From: Sulfurospirillum tamanense
GTDB taxonomy: Bacteria; Campylobacterota; Campylobacteria; Campylobacterales; Campylobacteraceae
Direction of reading: 5' to 3'
NCBI RefSeq assembly: GCF_016937535.1
Contig: NZ_JAFHKK010000008.1
Coordinates: 23,292-87,291, forward strand
Length of the DNA stretch: 64,000 nt
Part shown: positions 26,472 through 36,187 of the stretch, in pieces
Layout of the letters: every line of letters starts with the position of its first letter
How positions within the stretch are numbered: position 1 is the stretch's first letter
Program-made: the position numbers and the translations under genes
Notes under the pieces: generated by a model
Told to the model about the DNA's origin: nothing
Seen by the model: the letters and a program-made list of their open reading frames with translations, nothing else
The model's database searches: none

Positions 26472-27372
26472 CCATTAGCCTTTTTTCCAATCGTTCAATT
26501 CTAAACCCTTTAGCAACACCAGCAAGGGCATAATATGCACGTCTAGAAATCCCTACAGGAACAGCGGGAAGTGACATGTATTTGGGTGTCAAAAAAAGCG
26601 TTTGCCTAGGGAAGCTTGGTTCAGTACACCCCAAACAAGGACTACCTACACGTGTTTTACTGCTCGTCTCATTCCATAAAATTTTGTTGCAATTTGCGTG
26701 TGTCATGGGGCCTTGACACCCTTGCTCGTAAAACAAACACCCCTCTTTTATGCCAAAGGTATCACAATCCACCTTCCACTCAAAATACTCATTACGCAAA
26801 CAGCCATGGTGGGCAAGGTATGCATAAATTTCCTTTGGACGGCAAAGAGTGTCAAGCACCAAAGGGCGGCGGTGCTTTAGTAGCATAAGCGTCTCAATAA
26901 CCCATGAAGGATGCACCGGACACCCAGGAAGATTGACAAGAGAATTGCCTGCTAGCGTTTTCAATGCATCCCCAAAAAAGCCGCCTTTTTTTTCACCTCG
27001 AAAAAGACCACCCATGATTTTCTCTGGATCACGCTCTTTAAACACACCACCAAAAGAAGCACAACTTCCCACACACACCACATGGGTTGCGCGCGGCATC
27101 AGCACACCTAAAATCTCATCCAGCCCCATCCCATGGCGCTCTATCATAGAGGCATCATGACTCAAAGCACCCTCAATAATGAGCACATCAATAGCAGCAG
27201 GAGAATCCATTAGTGCTTTTAAAGTAAAGGGGGAAGGAAAAAGGGGATGGTATAAAAAAGAAAAAACCTCACAAAAAGAGGCAAATTGCGTATAATTTAA
27301 CAAAGAGTGGCTATTACCATTACATGTAAGGCCCTGAACCCATGCAATGGTAAAGGGAGTTGCCTCAGGCAT
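26461..27372 (-). CDS. hupS: cytoplasmic-type [NiFe] hydrogenase, small subunit (HupS-like)
   Basis: This 303-residue iron-sulfur subunit has no Tat signal and no C-terminal membrane helix, so it is cytoplasmic. The proximal-cluster loop reads QGLTCNGNSHS: the second cysteine of the usual CxxC is Asn. GSCASFGG and LPGCPVHP supply the other two ligands. The other clusters look intact (HGCLRNEYFEW, EQGCQGPMTHANC, GSPCLGCTEPSFP). An Asn at this place is, as I recall, also seen in cyanobacterial-type HupS. It carries TTACATGTAA at 27320-27329, coding the LTCNG of that very loop. It overlaps tetR by eight bases and hupL by eleven. Confidence 0.9.
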   Translation of the reverse strand: MPEATPFTIAWVQGLTCNGNSHSLLNYTQFASFCEVFSFLYHPLFPSPFTLKALMDSPAAIDVLIIEGALSHDASMIERHGMGLDEILGVLMPRATHVVCVGSCASFGGVFKERDPEKIMGGLFRGEKKGGFFGDALKTLAGNSLVNLPGCPVHPSWVIETLMLLKHRRPLVLDTLCRPKEIYAYLAHHGCLRNEYFEWKVDCDTFGIKEGCLFYEQGCQGPMTHANCNKILWNETSSKTRVGSPCLGCTEPSFPRQTLFLTPKYMSLPAVPVGISRRAYYALAGVAKGFRIERLEKRLMDED

Positions 27373-27958
27373 CTTCTGCTTTCAAGGCACGGTAGATGTT
27401 GTCTGCAATCTCGTCCACATAGGTTAACAGTCCTCGCGAAAGCGTATTTTCTCCATTAAGAAAAACAAACCCTCCCAAATAGCCCATTAGCAACCCAAAA
27501 GCGGTAAAAAAATCCTGATTGCGAAGTTCGCCTTTGCGCACGCCCTCTTCAAAGAAAATCATAAGTTCGGTCATAAACTCACTCACGCAAAGCATCCCTT
27601 CGCATCCGTCTTTAAAGACCTCTTTATTTGAGAGAAAAACACGTAAAAAATAATTCAAGTGTTCGGGTTTTTTTTCCGCAATCTGAAAGTAGGCCTCGAC
27701 AATTTTTTGGATTTTTTCTTCCGTAGAAATGGGCATTTCATTGATTTTTTGGATTTTTTCCGCAATCATTTTTGAAGAATAACGAATAATTTCTCGCGCC
27801 AAAAGCTCTTTGGAAGTGTAGTAGTTATAAATATTTCCCGCACTCATCCCGATAGATTTTGCAATCTGGGGAATAGTGGTGGCATAAAACCCTTGGGTCG
27901 AAAAGAGTTTTAATGCCGCTTCTAAGATAAGTTCTGATTTGTTATTTACCTTTGCCAC
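27365..27958 (-). CDS. TetR/AcrR-family transcriptional regulator, first gene of hup operon
   Basis: This 197-residue regulator has an N-terminal TetR helix-turn-helix: SELILEAALKLFSTQGFYAT, then IPQIAKSIGMSAGNIYNYYTSKELL (residues about 9-50). The C-terminal ligand-binding part is helical. It overlaps the start of hupS by eight bases, so tetR-hupS-hupL form one translationally coupled operon, an unusual partner for hydrogenase genes. It may act on its own promoter or on the palindrome at the hydABC promoter. The ligand is unknown. The upstream gap (27959-28084) contains TTACATGTAA at 27973-27982. Confidence 0.88.
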   Translation of the reverse strand: MAKVNNKSELILEAALKLFSTQGFYATTIPQIAKSIGMSAGNIYNYYTSKELLAREIIRYSSKMIAEKIQKINEMPISTEEKIQKIVEAYFQIAEKKPEHLNYFLRVFLSNKEVFKDGCEGMLCVSEFMTELMIFFEEGVRKGELRNQDFFTAFGLLMGYLGGFVFLNGENTLSRGLLTYVDEIADNIYRALKAEDA

Positions 27959-28084
27959 AATCTTTGCGTCCTTTACATGTAAAGCTTTTTACATGGTAGT
28001 TTTCGCAAAAGTGTAACACAAATACCCAAACAGTCAACTTTTGTTCACCAGAAAAAACTTCCACCGAGCATTGTGTCTCTCCTG

Positions 28085-28684
28085 TTAGAAAGAGAGGTTT
28101 TCTTGCGCTAACGCTTTTTTTAAAGTCTCCACAGAAAAAGCTTTATCATACATGTGCAATTCTTGCCAAGTAGAACCAATGAGTTTTGGTTTTACGTTGG
28201 TGTTTAGTTTCTGGCGAATGGCATCTAAAATCCGCAACAATATCGTCTGGACGCAGTAGTATTGTGCTGCGGTTAGGCGCTCACTCACTTCCACTAAACT
28301 GACATAAGGGGCAACCCGTTGCATCCTGCCATCCATGTCAACCTCGAGCCAAATACGCTTTGCATAAGGGTGTTGGTACTCTACGCCAAACTCGTTGACA
28401 AAGGAAAATTTTCGCAACTTTTGGGCAAAGGTGGATTTAGGCAAAGGATGTTTAGCGTGTTCAAAAAACAAAAAAGTAACCCACAAAAAATACTCTTCAA
28501 GTAAAATCCCTTTTTGGTTAATTTCGCCAATGGTCTCTTCTTCGATTTCCAACTGTTCGCGCAAGTATTGTAAGTGTTTTGTGCGCCAATTAGGGGTCTT
28601 GTCTTCTGCTTTTTTTTGCCATTCTATCAAAGTGGGCCGAGGGATATTGTAGCGTTCTACTAGGGGCTTATAGGCAATTCGCAT
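28085..28684 (-). CDS. conserved-looking protein of unknown function with HTH-like N-terminus
   Basis: This 199-residue protein starts at ATG 28684 (MRIAYKPLVERYNIPRPTLI) with GAGGAA five bases upstream; the frame is open four codons further. The first 25 residues look like a helix-turn-helix (LVERYNIPRPTLIEWQKK). The rest is amphipathic helix with many aromatic residues and no membrane segment. I do not recognise the family; it could be a DNA-binding or phage-origin-like adaptor. It lies between tetR and the CNNM gene on the same strand and is preceded by a strong hairpin (28718-28752), so it is probably transcribed on its own. Confidence 0.6.
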   Translation of the reverse strand: MRIAYKPLVERYNIPRPTLIEWQKKAEDKTPNWRTKHLQYLREQLEIEEETIGEINQKGILLEEYFLWVTFLFFEHAKHPLPKSTFAQKLRKFSFVNEFGVEYQHPYAKRIWLEVDMDGRMQRVAPYVSLVEVSERLTAAQYYCVQTILLRILDAIRQKLNTNVKPKLIGSTWQELHMYDKAFSVETLKKALAQENLSF

Positions 28685-28717
28685 TGCTTCCTCCAAAGGT
28701 CAGGATTCATCACTTTA

Positions 28718-28752
28718 TTGGGCTAAAGCATGAAATGCATGCTTTAGCCCAA
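28718..28752. terminator. 14-bp perfect hairpin after the CNNM gene
   Basis: TTGGGCTAAAGCAT (28718-28731) and ATGCTTTAGCCCAA (28739-28752) are exact complements with a seven-base loop. The structure lies between the CNNM stop (28793) and the next start (28684). On the minus strand the stem ends in AATAAAG rather than a T-run, so it may be a terminator of weak Rho-independent type or a 3'-end stabiliser. It probably ends the long DUF2018-to-CNNM operon. Confidence 0.6.
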
Positions 28753-28792
28753 GATGATTGCCTTTCTTGGAAGCAAAAATCGTACCATTATT

Positions 28793-29884
28793 TTACGAAG
28801 ATTGGCCTTCTTGCCCTTGGGGCATCATATGCTTAAGGGTTTTTTTTATCTCTTTTTTCTGTTGTTTTTTCTTTAATTTCATGAGCGTCTTTGCAAACGC
28901 CTGCATATCATCGGTCGTATCGGCTTCATCCATGATTTCTACACCTAGCACCGTCTCGATACAATCTTCAAGGGTTACGATACCCTCCGTTTGGTCATAG
29001 CTGTCTATGACCACAAACATATGCTCACGGCGCTTAATAAACATATCTAAGGCATACGAAACGGGAATATTTTCGTGAATCGAAAATATTGGTTGCATGA
29101 TGCTCTCAATGGCAACGTCTTGATTAATGATGGCCTTTTGAAAAATCTTCTTTGCCATCACCATGCCAACAACATTGTCAATACTACCCTCGTACACGGG
29201 TATGCGCGAAAACTTGTGGACCTCTTCTTTTAAAAGCACGTCGCGTACGCTCATGGTTTTCTCCACCGCAAACACCACGCTTCGGGGAGTCAAAATATCG
29301 TACACCTTGCTTTTACTCAACTGCAAGGTGTTTTCAATGATGTCAGACTCTTTTTCATCAATAATACCTTCATTTTCTCCCAAAAGTGCGCTTTGCAAGA
29401 ACTCTTCACGGGTCATTGTGTGCCCTTTTTTGTTTCCTGCAATTTTTTTAGTTACAAAAATAGAAACAACCACTAACGGATAGGTAACAAAAACTAAAAA
29501 TCGTATGCCAAAGGCTGCAACGGGAGCCAACTCTTTCCAATACAATGCGCCAATAGTTTTTGGAATAATTTCAGAAAGAAACAAAATAAGCAACGTAAGA
29601 ATAGCTGAAACAAAAAACATTGCCTCAGAGCCAAAAATCTTCACTGCCTCAGCACCAACACCTGCTGCTCCTGCGGTATGAGAAATCGTATTGAGAATCA
29701 GAATCGACGAAAGAGGGACATCAATGTTTTTCTTAAATTTTTCAAGCAATTGCCCAACAGATGGACGTTCTTTTTTGAGTACTTGAATATAAGAATAGCT
29801 CAAGGAAAGCAGGATAGCTTCGAGTAGCGAACAGACAAACGAAACCCCAACAGCAATAGCCACATAAATAAACAAGAGCGTCAT
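28793..29884 (-). CDS. CNNM/CorC-type membrane protein with CBS domains
   Basis: This 363-residue protein starts at ATG 29884 (MTLLFIYVAIAVGVSFVCSL); the frame is open upstream but gives no credible protein. The N-terminal DUF21 membrane domain has four segments, with the family SEIIPKTIGALY near residue 110. Two CBS domains follow (YDILTPRSVVFAVE, FSRIPVYEGSIDNVVGMV; MQPIFSIHENIPV, FVVIDSYDQTEGIVTLEDCIETVLG). The Lys/Gln-rich C-terminus lacks the CorC/HlyC transporter-associated domain. Relatives move or sense Mg2+ or are called hemolysin-like, on weak grounds. Its ATG overlaps the stop of a 36-codon ORF that begins at the end of ubiD. Confidence 0.88.
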   Translation of the reverse strand: MTLLFIYVAIAVGVSFVCSLLEAILLSLSYSYIQVLKKERPSVGQLLEKFKKNIDVPLSSILILNTISHTAGAAGVGAEAVKIFGSEAMFFVSAILTLLILFLSEIIPKTIGALYWKELAPVAAFGIRFLVFVTYPLVVVSIFVTKKIAGNKKGHTMTREEFLQSALLGENEGIIDEKESDIIENTLQLSKSKVYDILTPRSVVFAVEKTMSVRDVLLKEEVHKFSRIPVYEGSIDNVVGMVMAKKIFQKAIINQDVAIESIMQPIFSIHENIPVSYALDMFIKRREHMFVVIDSYDQTEGIVTLEDCIETVLGVEIMDEADTTDDMQAFAKTLMKLKKKQQKKEIKKTLKHMMPQGQEGQSS

Positions 29885-29991
29885 AGCACACGCTCCCAAC
29901 GCTGAGGACTTGTAAAAAAATACGCGGTGACTTCCAAAATGCGCATGCGCATCTCCACAAAGCACCGCTTAGGCGATGAAGGTTCAGACAT
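29881..29991 (-). CDS. candidate 36-residue small protein bridging ubiD and the CNNM gene
   Basis: An ATG at 29991 lies within the last codons of ubiD. The frame runs 36 codons (beginning MSEPSSPKRCFVEMRMRI, ending QRWERVL) to a TGA that overlaps the CNNM ATG by ATGA. The double overlap fills the only gap in an otherwise tight operon, which is what a translated coupling ORF would do. No strong ribosome-binding site is seen, and no family is known. It may only be a leader that lets ribosomes run from ubiD to the CNNM gene. Confidence 0.4.
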   Translation of the reverse strand: MSEPSSPKRCFVEMRMRILEVTAYFFTSPQRWERVL

Positions 29992-31792
29992 GGTAGTGTT
30001 TTAAAAACTCCTTTGTTACGGTAATTATTTTTCTCTCCTGCAATGAAGCAATCACCGCAGGGTCGCAATCTGTATCTTTAGGCCATTCACGCGCGTACCC
30101 ATCAAGGGCCGTTTTATTGGTACCATCAAGAGCAATGTAACCCTCTTCTAGGTACACATCACGCAAAGCATCCATGTTGTTCACCGCACGCCAAACAAGC
30201 ATGTAGGGGTTAGCAACATTGTTGCTCGCATAGTCAACAAAAACAAGCAGTTTAACATGTTCCTTGAGGACTTTCAAGGCCTCGTACACCTCTCCCATGG
30301 AAGAGGATTTTTCCACCCCAATAACACACACGGGTGTTTTTGTGTGGGTTTTGTACTGTTTTACTGCTTTAATCTCGGGAACGAGTGCCGACATTTTAGC
30401 ATAAAGCTCTCCATCTTGCAGTATCTTTTTGTCTAAAAAAGGAACGTTATCTTGGGTACAATCAAGACCTAGTTTTCCCCCATAGCAGGCATTAGGCGAA
30501 GCATGGTCAAGGGCATCGCACACCCCCTCACTAATCACGATATTACCCACCTTAACACGGTCAAGAATGTATTCACTCACCGCGTCATAATCACCAAGCT
30601 TTGGCGCATCAGCTCCCAAAAAGAGCGCGTGCTTCACAAAACTCATCTGCCCTACTCCCCAAAACGCGTGCATAAATTGCTTGGCATGTCCAGGATAGCG
30701 GGTTTCCATCTTGGCTAAAATAAGGTTATGAAACACCCCATTTTCAGGCATCTCATAATCAATCAAATCAGGCGCTGTGGTTTTAAGCAAGGGCAAAAAC
30801 ACCCGTCCTGTGGCCCAGCCCATGTATTTATCCTCCAAAGGTGGCTTGCCCACCACCGTAGCCAAATAGACAGGGTTTTTTTTGTGCGTAATGCAACTTA
30901 CCTCCATCACAGGGTAAGGCTCTTTAAGAGTATAGTACCCCGTGTGGTCACCAAAAGGCCCTTCGATACGCATTTGTGTTGGATCCACCCAACCCTCGAT
31001 GACATAATCCACATCTTCAGGTACATAGATAGGGTTAGTCAAAGATTTAACCAAGCGGGCATTTTTTTCTTTAATAAGCCCGTAGAGCATCAGTTCAAAC
31101 ACGCCATTTGGCATAGGGGCTTGCCCGCACCAAATGTAGAGCGGGTCTCCGCCAATGGCAATAGAAACAGGCATGGGTTGCCCTGCTTGTTTGTATTCGT
31201 GAAAAAAGTGCGCACTGTCTTTGTGAATTTGCCAATGCATTCCAAGGTGTGTTTCATCGTACACTTGCAAGCGGTACATACCAAGATTGTGCTTTGTGCC
31301 ATCCAAACTGGTTGTATAGACTTGCCCCATGGTAATAAAAGGTCCGCCATCCTCGCTCCACGTGGTCAACACAGGGATGTCGTACAAATTGGGCTTTTCT
31401 TGCACTACTTCTTGGCATACACCCTTGGAATTTAGGCGTTTTGGAAAAACATTTTTGAGGTTAAAGAGTTGGCCAAGCATGCCCATTGTGTTAAAAAACC
31501 CTTGAGGAGGCTTTACATGTAACAAATCATCAATTTCTTTAGCGACCGCGTCAGGCTCTTTGCCAAAAAACAAACGGGTGGCTTCGTAAGAACCAAAGAC
31601 GTTCATCAGCACCGGCACATCAAAGGTTTTACCCAAACGTTTGCTTACAGGCTTAGTAAAAAGCAAGGCTTTAGAGTCGGGTTTTTTGACTTCCACATAG
31701 GCTGTGTGAGGGATTTCTAAGTCAATATCCACAGGTTCGTCGATAACCCGTAACAATCCGTGCTGTTTGAGTAAATCAATGGTTTCTTGCAT
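29984..31792 (-). CDS. ubiD: UbiD-family decarboxylase, menaquinone biosynthesis
   Basis: This 602-residue UbiD-family, prenylated-FMN-dependent decarboxylase resembles the menaquinone branch used with the futalosine pathway of Campylobacterota. It starts MQETIDLLKQHGLLRVIDEPV. Family segments include LMNVFGSYEATRLFFGKEPD, NLGMYRLQVYDETHLGMHWQ, GGDPLYIWCGQAPMPNGVFE, and GPFGDHTGYYTLKEPYPVME with acid residues typical of the active site. It is longer than E. coli UbiD, as usual for this branch. It lies ten bases after hemC, in the same order as in Campylobacter. TTACATGTAA lies at 31513-31522, read as LHVK. Confidence 0.9.
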   Translation of the reverse strand: MQETIDLLKQHGLLRVIDEPVDIDLEIPHTAYVEVKKPDSKALLFTKPVSKRLGKTFDVPVLMNVFGSYEATRLFFGKEPDAVAKEIDDLLHVKPPQGFFNTMGMLGQLFNLKNVFPKRLNSKGVCQEVVQEKPNLYDIPVLTTWSEDGGPFITMGQVYTTSLDGTKHNLGMYRLQVYDETHLGMHWQIHKDSAHFFHEYKQAGQPMPVSIAIGGDPLYIWCGQAPMPNGVFELMLYGLIKEKNARLVKSLTNPIYVPEDVDYVIEGWVDPTQMRIEGPFGDHTGYYTLKEPYPVMEVSCITHKKNPVYLATVVGKPPLEDKYMGWATGRVFLPLLKTTAPDLIDYEMPENGVFHNLILAKMETRYPGHAKQFMHAFWGVGQMSFVKHALFLGADAPKLGDYDAVSEYILDRVKVGNIVISEGVCDALDHASPNACYGGKLGLDCTQDNVPFLDKKILQDGELYAKMSALVPEIKAVKQYKTHTKTPVCVIGVEKSSSMGEVYEALKVLKEHVKLLVFVDYASNNVANPYMLVWRAVNNMDALRDVYLEEGYIALDGTNKTALDGYAREWPKDTDCDPAVIASLQERKIITVTKEFLKHYHV

Positions 31793-31802
31793 CTTTCCCC
31801 TC

Positions 31803-32753
31803 CTAGTCGTTAAAAATAACCGTCATGGCCATAGTTTCGGCCTCTTTAAGCAATGCACGTGCTCCACGTTCCACCATGCGTTTGGCCAAAACTTCACCCA
31901 CGTGGGCGTATTCTTCCCTCTTATATGTAAGGCTTTCCTCGAGGATTTGGCTAGCATCTGGCAAACCTACCATAGCCTTTACATGTATATGGTCTTTTTC
32001 CAAGGTTGCGTTCACGCCGATAGGCACTTGGCATCCCCCTTCTAAGATGCGCACAAAATCCCGCTCAATGGTTGTCTCGATGATGGCTTCGTCGTCGTTT
32101 AAAAAGGCTAACATTTCGCGAAGTTCTGGTGTGTCCACGCTTTCGATACCTAAAGCCGCTTGGCCGCTTGCAGGAATCATCCACGTTTTTTCGATAGGCG
32201 CAAAATAGCGCACTTCCTCTTGAAGCCCCAAGCGCACAATGCCAGCGGTTGCTAAGATGATGACGTCAAATTCCCCCTCTTTAAGCTTACGAATGCGGGT
32301 ATTGACATTGCCTCGCAAGTTTTTAATCACCAAATCAGGACGCTTGGCTAGCAGTTGCATCCGACGGCGTAAACTGGTTGTGCCCACCACGGCACCTTGG
32401 GGCAACGCGTCAAGTGAAGCGTATTTTTCTGAGAGCATCGCGTCACGGGGGTCTTCGCGCTTAGTGAGTGCCACAAGGGCCAAACCTTCAGGAAACTCTG
32501 CGGGTACGTCTTTGAGGCTATGCACCGCCAAATGGGCATTGCCGCGCAACATCTCCTCTTCAAGCTCTTTGGTAAAAAGTCCTTTGCCACCAATCTTTGC
32601 CAGTGGCGTATCTAAAATCTTATCGCCTTTTGTTTTGATGATATTAAGGTCTATATGTAAAGAAGGGTACCGCTCCATAAGTAAAGCTTTGATGTGTTCG
32701 GCTTGCCATAAGGCTAGCTGGCTTCCGCGGGTGGCGATGATAATGTTTTTCAT
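31803..32753 (-). CDS. hemC: porphobilinogen deaminase
   Basis: HemC joins four porphobilinogen units into hydroxymethylbilane. I start it at ATG 32753 ([20 protein letters not shown], 316 residues) with AAGGA five bases upstream; the frame extends 14 codons before it. Key segments are [28 protein letters not shown] (active-site Asp region), [43 protein letters not shown], and EGGCQVPIG with the dipyrromethane-binding Cys. It belongs to the hemA-proS-fxsA-hemC-ubiD series. A near-match to the repeat (TTACATGTAT) lies at about 31979. Confidence 0.95.
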   Translation of the reverse strand: MKNIIIATRGSQLALWQAEHIKALLMERYPSLHIDLNIIKTKGDKILDTPLAKIGGKGLFTKELEEEMLRGNAHLAVHSLKDVPAEFPEGLALVALTKREDPRDAMLSEKYASLDALPQGAVVGTTSLRRRMQLLAKRPDLVIKNLRGNVNTRIRKLKEGEFDVIILATAGIVRLGLQEEVRYFAPIEKTWMIPASGQAALGIESVDTPELREMLAFLNDDEAIIETTIERDFVRILEGGCQVPIGVNATLEKDHIHVKAMVGLPDASQILEESLTYKREEYAHVGEVLAKRMVERGARALLKEAETMAMTVIFND

Positions 32754-32754
32754 A

Positions 32755-33183
32755 TTAATCCTTCTTAAGTTCTTTAGTATGGGGTGATTCTTCAATTACC
32801 TCCACGTCAATGACGCTTTGGTCGCGACGCGTACGTCCATCAGGGCGAGTAGCGGGTGGCGCGAAACGCTTAGAGACCAACGTCGCCACGGCGCTAAATT
32901 GCAAGGCAAGTCCTACAATGTCGCTAAAAACTCCAGGTAAAATGAGCAAAAATGCCCCAATCACCGTAAAAAGGCTAATTTGGCTCAGCCCTTCAGGAGT
33001 AAGATTACGCTGGGCAAGGGCTTGCAAGCTTTGGGCAAGAGTGGCGCGAAAGTTGGCCAAGAACAATGCACCTAAAAACGCCGTGCCCATAATCTCCACA
33101 AAAGCACCAAGGCCGCCAAGTTGGCTAAAGACATTGACACTAATGAGGGTTTCAAAAAACACATAAAGGATAAAATAAATCAC
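32755..33183 (-). CDS. fxsA: FxsA-family membrane protein
   Basis: This 142-residue membrane protein starts [20 protein letters not shown] and has three or four hydrophobic segments (about residues 1-20, 27-45 and 72-95). [26 protein letters not shown] and [20 protein letters not shown] fit the FxsA family (suppressor of F exclusion of phage T7). The C-terminal tail is polar with many Arg and Asp. The cellular role is not known. It overlaps proS by four bases and is one base from hemC. Confidence 0.82.
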   Translation of the reverse strand: MIYFILYVFFETLISVNVFSQLGGLGAFVEIMGTAFLGALFLANFRATLAQSLQALAQRNLTPEGLSQISLFTVIGAFLLILPGVFSDIVGLALQFSAVATLVSKRFAPPATRPDGRTRRDQSVIDVEVIEESPHTKELKKD

Positions 33184-34886
33184 ACCAAACGCCTTAGAAT
33201 CTCCGCTTCGACCACATCGATGCCCATGCCCTCTTTTTCAAGAGTTTTGCGGCTCACAAGCTCCACCTTGCCCTCTTTAAAGTCCTTGCCTACAACCACC
33301 GCATAGGGGAATCCGATGAGCTCAAAATCGCTCATTTTAAACCCAAAACGCTCATTGCGGTCATCCAAAAGCACTTCTACGCCCTTGGCTTTTAAGGACT
33401 CGTACAAGGAGACGGCGTAGGCCAAACTCTCTTCGTCTTTGGTATTAGAAACGATGATTTCAACGGCATATGGGGCGGTTTGAAGGTTCCAAATGCACCC
33501 TTTTTCATCGTGGCTTGTTTCAATCATCACCGCAATCAAACGGCTCACTCCAACCCCATAACACCCCATCCAAAAAGGCTGTGCTTTGCCGTTTTGGTCC
33601 AAAAAGGTTGCGTTCATGGCTTTAGAATACTTTTGACCCAGTTGAAAAATGTGCCCTACTTCGATACCTTTGGTGATGCCAAGCTTCCCGCCACATGCCA
33701 CACAGCAATCCCCCGCCTCCACTGCGACCAAATCCTTAAAACGCGAAGGTTTAAAGCTTGCAACTTTCACGCCCACCCAGTGATAGTCTTGCTCATTGGC
33801 ACCACAAATGAGGTTAGCCTCACCTTCAAGCTCTTGGTCGATGTAAAACTCTACGCCCTCAGGTAAGCCAATAGGCCCGCAATACCCTGCTATAAGCCCT
33901 GCTTTTTCGATCTCTTCCGCCGTTGCGTCGGTGAGTTCGAGGGCACCGCACGCGTTTTGCGCTTTGGTTTCTTGTAACGCGTCGCACCCGCGTACAAAAA
34001 AGACCACCACAGCTTCTTTGTCTTGAAAAACAGCTTTTTTAATGACCGCTTTGATGGTATAAAAAGGGTCTACATGTAAGTACGCGCCGACTGCTTCAAT
34101 AGTGTTTTGATTGGGCGTGTGAAACTTGGCGGGATTAGCCTGTGGAGCTTCGAGGGTTGTGGTTTTTTTAGCGCGCTTTGCCGCTTCGATGTTGGCACCA
34201 TAGTTGCACCCATCGCATACCACGATGTCGTCTTCCCCATTGGGCGCTAAGACCATAAACTCTTTGCTTCCGCTTCCGCCAATAGCCCCGCTATCTGCTT
34301 CAACTGCGCGAAACTTAAGGCCAAGACGCTCCAAAATACGCGTATAGGTGGCTTCCATAAGGTTAAATTCACGCACCAAATCCTCTTGGCTCGCGTGAAA
34401 ACTGTAGCCGTCTTTCATGGTAAACTCACGCCCCCGCAACAGACCAAAACGTGGCCTTGCTTCATCACGGAATTTGGTGGTGATTTGGTACAAATGCAAA
34501 GGCAATTGTTTGTAAGAATTAATGCGATTACGCACCATGTCTACCACCACTTCTTCGTGGGTTGGGCCCAACACAAAGCCATTTTCTTTACGGTCGCTAA
34601 AGCGCAACAGCTCTTTGCCAAACACACTGTAGCGCCCGCTTTCTTGCCACAAATCTGCAGGACTTACGACACCCATTTGCACCTCTTGGGCACCAGCGTT
34701 ATCCATCTCTTCTTTCACAACTTGGCGGATTTTATCAAAAACAATTTTACCCATAGGCAAAAAGTTATACAAACCGCTTCCTACTTGTTGAATAAACCCT
34801 GCGCGGGTTAAAAAGATGTGGCTAGGAAGTTGGGCATCCTTGGGGGTCTCTTTTGTTGTTGGGGCGTAAAGGTTAGAAAATCTCAT
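33180..34886 (-). CDS. proS: prolyl-tRNA synthetase (bacterial type)
   Basis: This class II aminoacyl-tRNA synthetase charges tRNA-Pro. The 568-residue protein starts [20 protein letters not shown]. Motif 1 is [24 protein letters not shown]. Motif 2 is [27 protein letters not shown]. Motif 3 is [12 protein letters not shown] YbaK-like editing insertion lies between (about residues 220-380, with [13 protein letters not shown] and [12 protein letters not shown]). It overlaps hemA by four bases. A repeat variant (CTACATGTAA) at 34070-34079 is read as YLHVDPF. Confidence 0.97.
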   Translation of the reverse strand: MRFSNLYAPTTKETPKDAQLPSHIFLTRAGFIQQVGSGLYNFLPMGKIVFDKIRQVVKEEMDNAGAQEVQMGVVSPADLWQESGRYSVFGKELLRFSDRKENGFVLGPTHEEVVVDMVRNRINSYKQLPLHLYQITTKFRDEARPRFGLLRGREFTMKDGYSFHASQEDLVREFNLMEATYTRILERLGLKFRAVEADSGAIGGSGSKEFMVLAPNGEDDIVVCDGCNYGANIEAAKRAKKTTTLEAPQANPAKFHTPNQNTIEAVGAYLHVDPFYTIKAVIKKAVFQDKEAVVVFFVRGCDALQETKAQNACGALELTDATAEEIEKAGLIAGYCGPIGLPEGVEFYIDQELEGEANLICGANEQDYHWVGVKVASFKPSRFKDLVAVEAGDCCVACGGKLGITKGIEVGHIFQLGQKYSKAMNATFLDQNGKAQPFWMGCYGVGVSRLIAVMIETSHDEKGCIWNLQTAPYAVEIIVSNTKDEESLAYAVSLYESLKAKGVEVLLDDRNERFGFKMSDFELIGFPYAVVVGKDFKEGKVELVSRKTLEKEGMGIDVVEAEILRRLV

Positions 34887-36187
34887 GCATGTTTCTCCAG
34901 TTGATAGTCACATTGGTAATGGTCGAGTTGTTTGTTTTCTTCTTCGTTAATGTCAAAAAAGTATTGAATGGCTTGCACAATGGTATCGGATTCTGGCTGT
35001 TCAGCAATGGCTTTAAGGTTTTTAGTAGGACGATGCAAAAACGCGTTAAAGACTTGATGCACCACGCGCATCACTGCTTCTTCGCTCTCTTTGGGAATGT
35101 ACCCTTTTTTTGCCGCCTTGGCGACCTCTTGCATGGCGCAATTTTTGGCTTTTTCGCGGATTTCCTTGATGATGGGATCCACGCTTAGAGTTTGTAACCA
35201 CCTGAAAAACTCGATGGTCGAACGCCCCACAATGCCATAGGCTACCTGGGCTTGTTCTTCCCGAAGGGAGACGTTGCGCGAAACGATTTCTTTTAAATCA
35301 TCCACTGCAAAAACCTGCACATTTGCACGGGGTGAAAGCTCGATGTCTCGAGGCACCGCAATATCAAAAAAATAACGCGGATGCTCTCGGTAAGAAAGCA
35401 TCCCATCCGTCACAATGGGCTTAGAAGCGCCTGTGGCAGAAAAGATGAACGAAAAGCGGTTGACGTATTCGCCTAAAAAGGAAAAATCATCCACCCGCAC
35501 GTCCCCTTCCACACTCGCCGCTAGGGCGTAAGCATTCGCAGGGGTGCGATTAATGAGCACAACCTTGGCCTTGTGTGCTAGCAAATGCTTCACCGCCAAC
35601 GTGCTCATCTCGCCCGCACCAATCACCAACACTTCTTTCCCTTCTAACGACCCTGCAATCTCCTCGGCTTTAGAAACAGCAACACTCGAAACAGAAATGG
35701 GACTTTGAGAGATGCTTGTCTGGCTACGCACCAAGGCAGCACAGCGAAAAGCATGGTGCATGGCACGGCTGAGTTTCAGGCCACAAAACCCTTCTTCATA
35801 GGCAAAACGGTACGCATCTTTGAGTTGCCCCACAATCTGCGTCTCGCCAATCACCAAGCTATCAAGAGAGGAAGCAACCGCAAAGAGGTGATGGATGGCG
35901 CCATTGTCTTCGTACACGTCCACACGCCCAAGAATGTCCTCTTTATCCACCTTGCACACTTCCACCAACTGGCTCGTGATGTGGGCTAGTGCTTCCTTGC
36001 ACTCTTTGGCGCTTGTGATGATTTCAACACGATTGCACGTAGAGAGAATGATGGCTTCATTAAGACTTGGATGAACAACAATGCGACACAGCATGTCGCG
36101 TAGTTTTTCTTGTGAAGCAAAAGAGAGTTGTTCGCGAATCCCAATGTCGGTGTTTTTGTGCGTGAAACTCATCGTCATATAGTGCAT
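34883..36187 (-). CDS. hemA: glutamyl-tRNA reductase
   Basis: HemA reduces glutamyl-tRNA to glutamate-1-semialdehyde, the first committed step of haem synthesis by the C5 route. This 434-residue protein starts [21 protein letters not shown]. The nucleophilic cysteine is in [10 protein letters not shown] (near residue 50). Other signatures are [24 protein letters not shown] (residues about 100-125) and the NADPH fold [18 protein letters not shown]. The start abuts the ispB stop (one shared base) and the end overlaps proS. The pairing with hemC and ubiD suggests that haem and quinone supply share one transcript. Confidence 0.96.
   Translation of the reverse strand: MHYMTMSFTHKNTDIGIREQLSFASQEKLRDMLCRIVVHPSLNEAIILSTCNRVEIITSAKECKEALAHITSQLVEVCKVDKEDILGRVDVYEDNGAIHHLFAVASSLDSLVIGETQIVGQLKDAYRFAYEEGFCGLKLSRAMHHAFRCAALVRSQTSISQSPISVSSVAVSKAEEIAGSLEGKEVLVIGAGEMSTLAVKHLLAHKAKVVLINRTPANAYALAASVEGDVRVDDFSFLGEYVNRFSFIFSATGASKPIVTDGMLSYREHPRYFFDIAVPRDIELSPRANVQVFAVDDLKEIVSRNVSLREEQAQVAYGIVGRSTIEFFRWLQTLSVDPIIKEIREKAKNCAMQEVAKAAKKGYIPKESEEAVMRVVHQVFNAFLHRPTKNLKAIAEQPESDTIVQAIQYFFDINEEENKQLDHYQCDYQLEKHA

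Noticed and set aside
27980..28010. TTTACATGTAAAG plus TTTTACATGG as a TetR autoregulatory site
   Set aside because: The exact motif is the dispersed repeat seen at 21 other places, so its position before tetR is not evidence of an operator.
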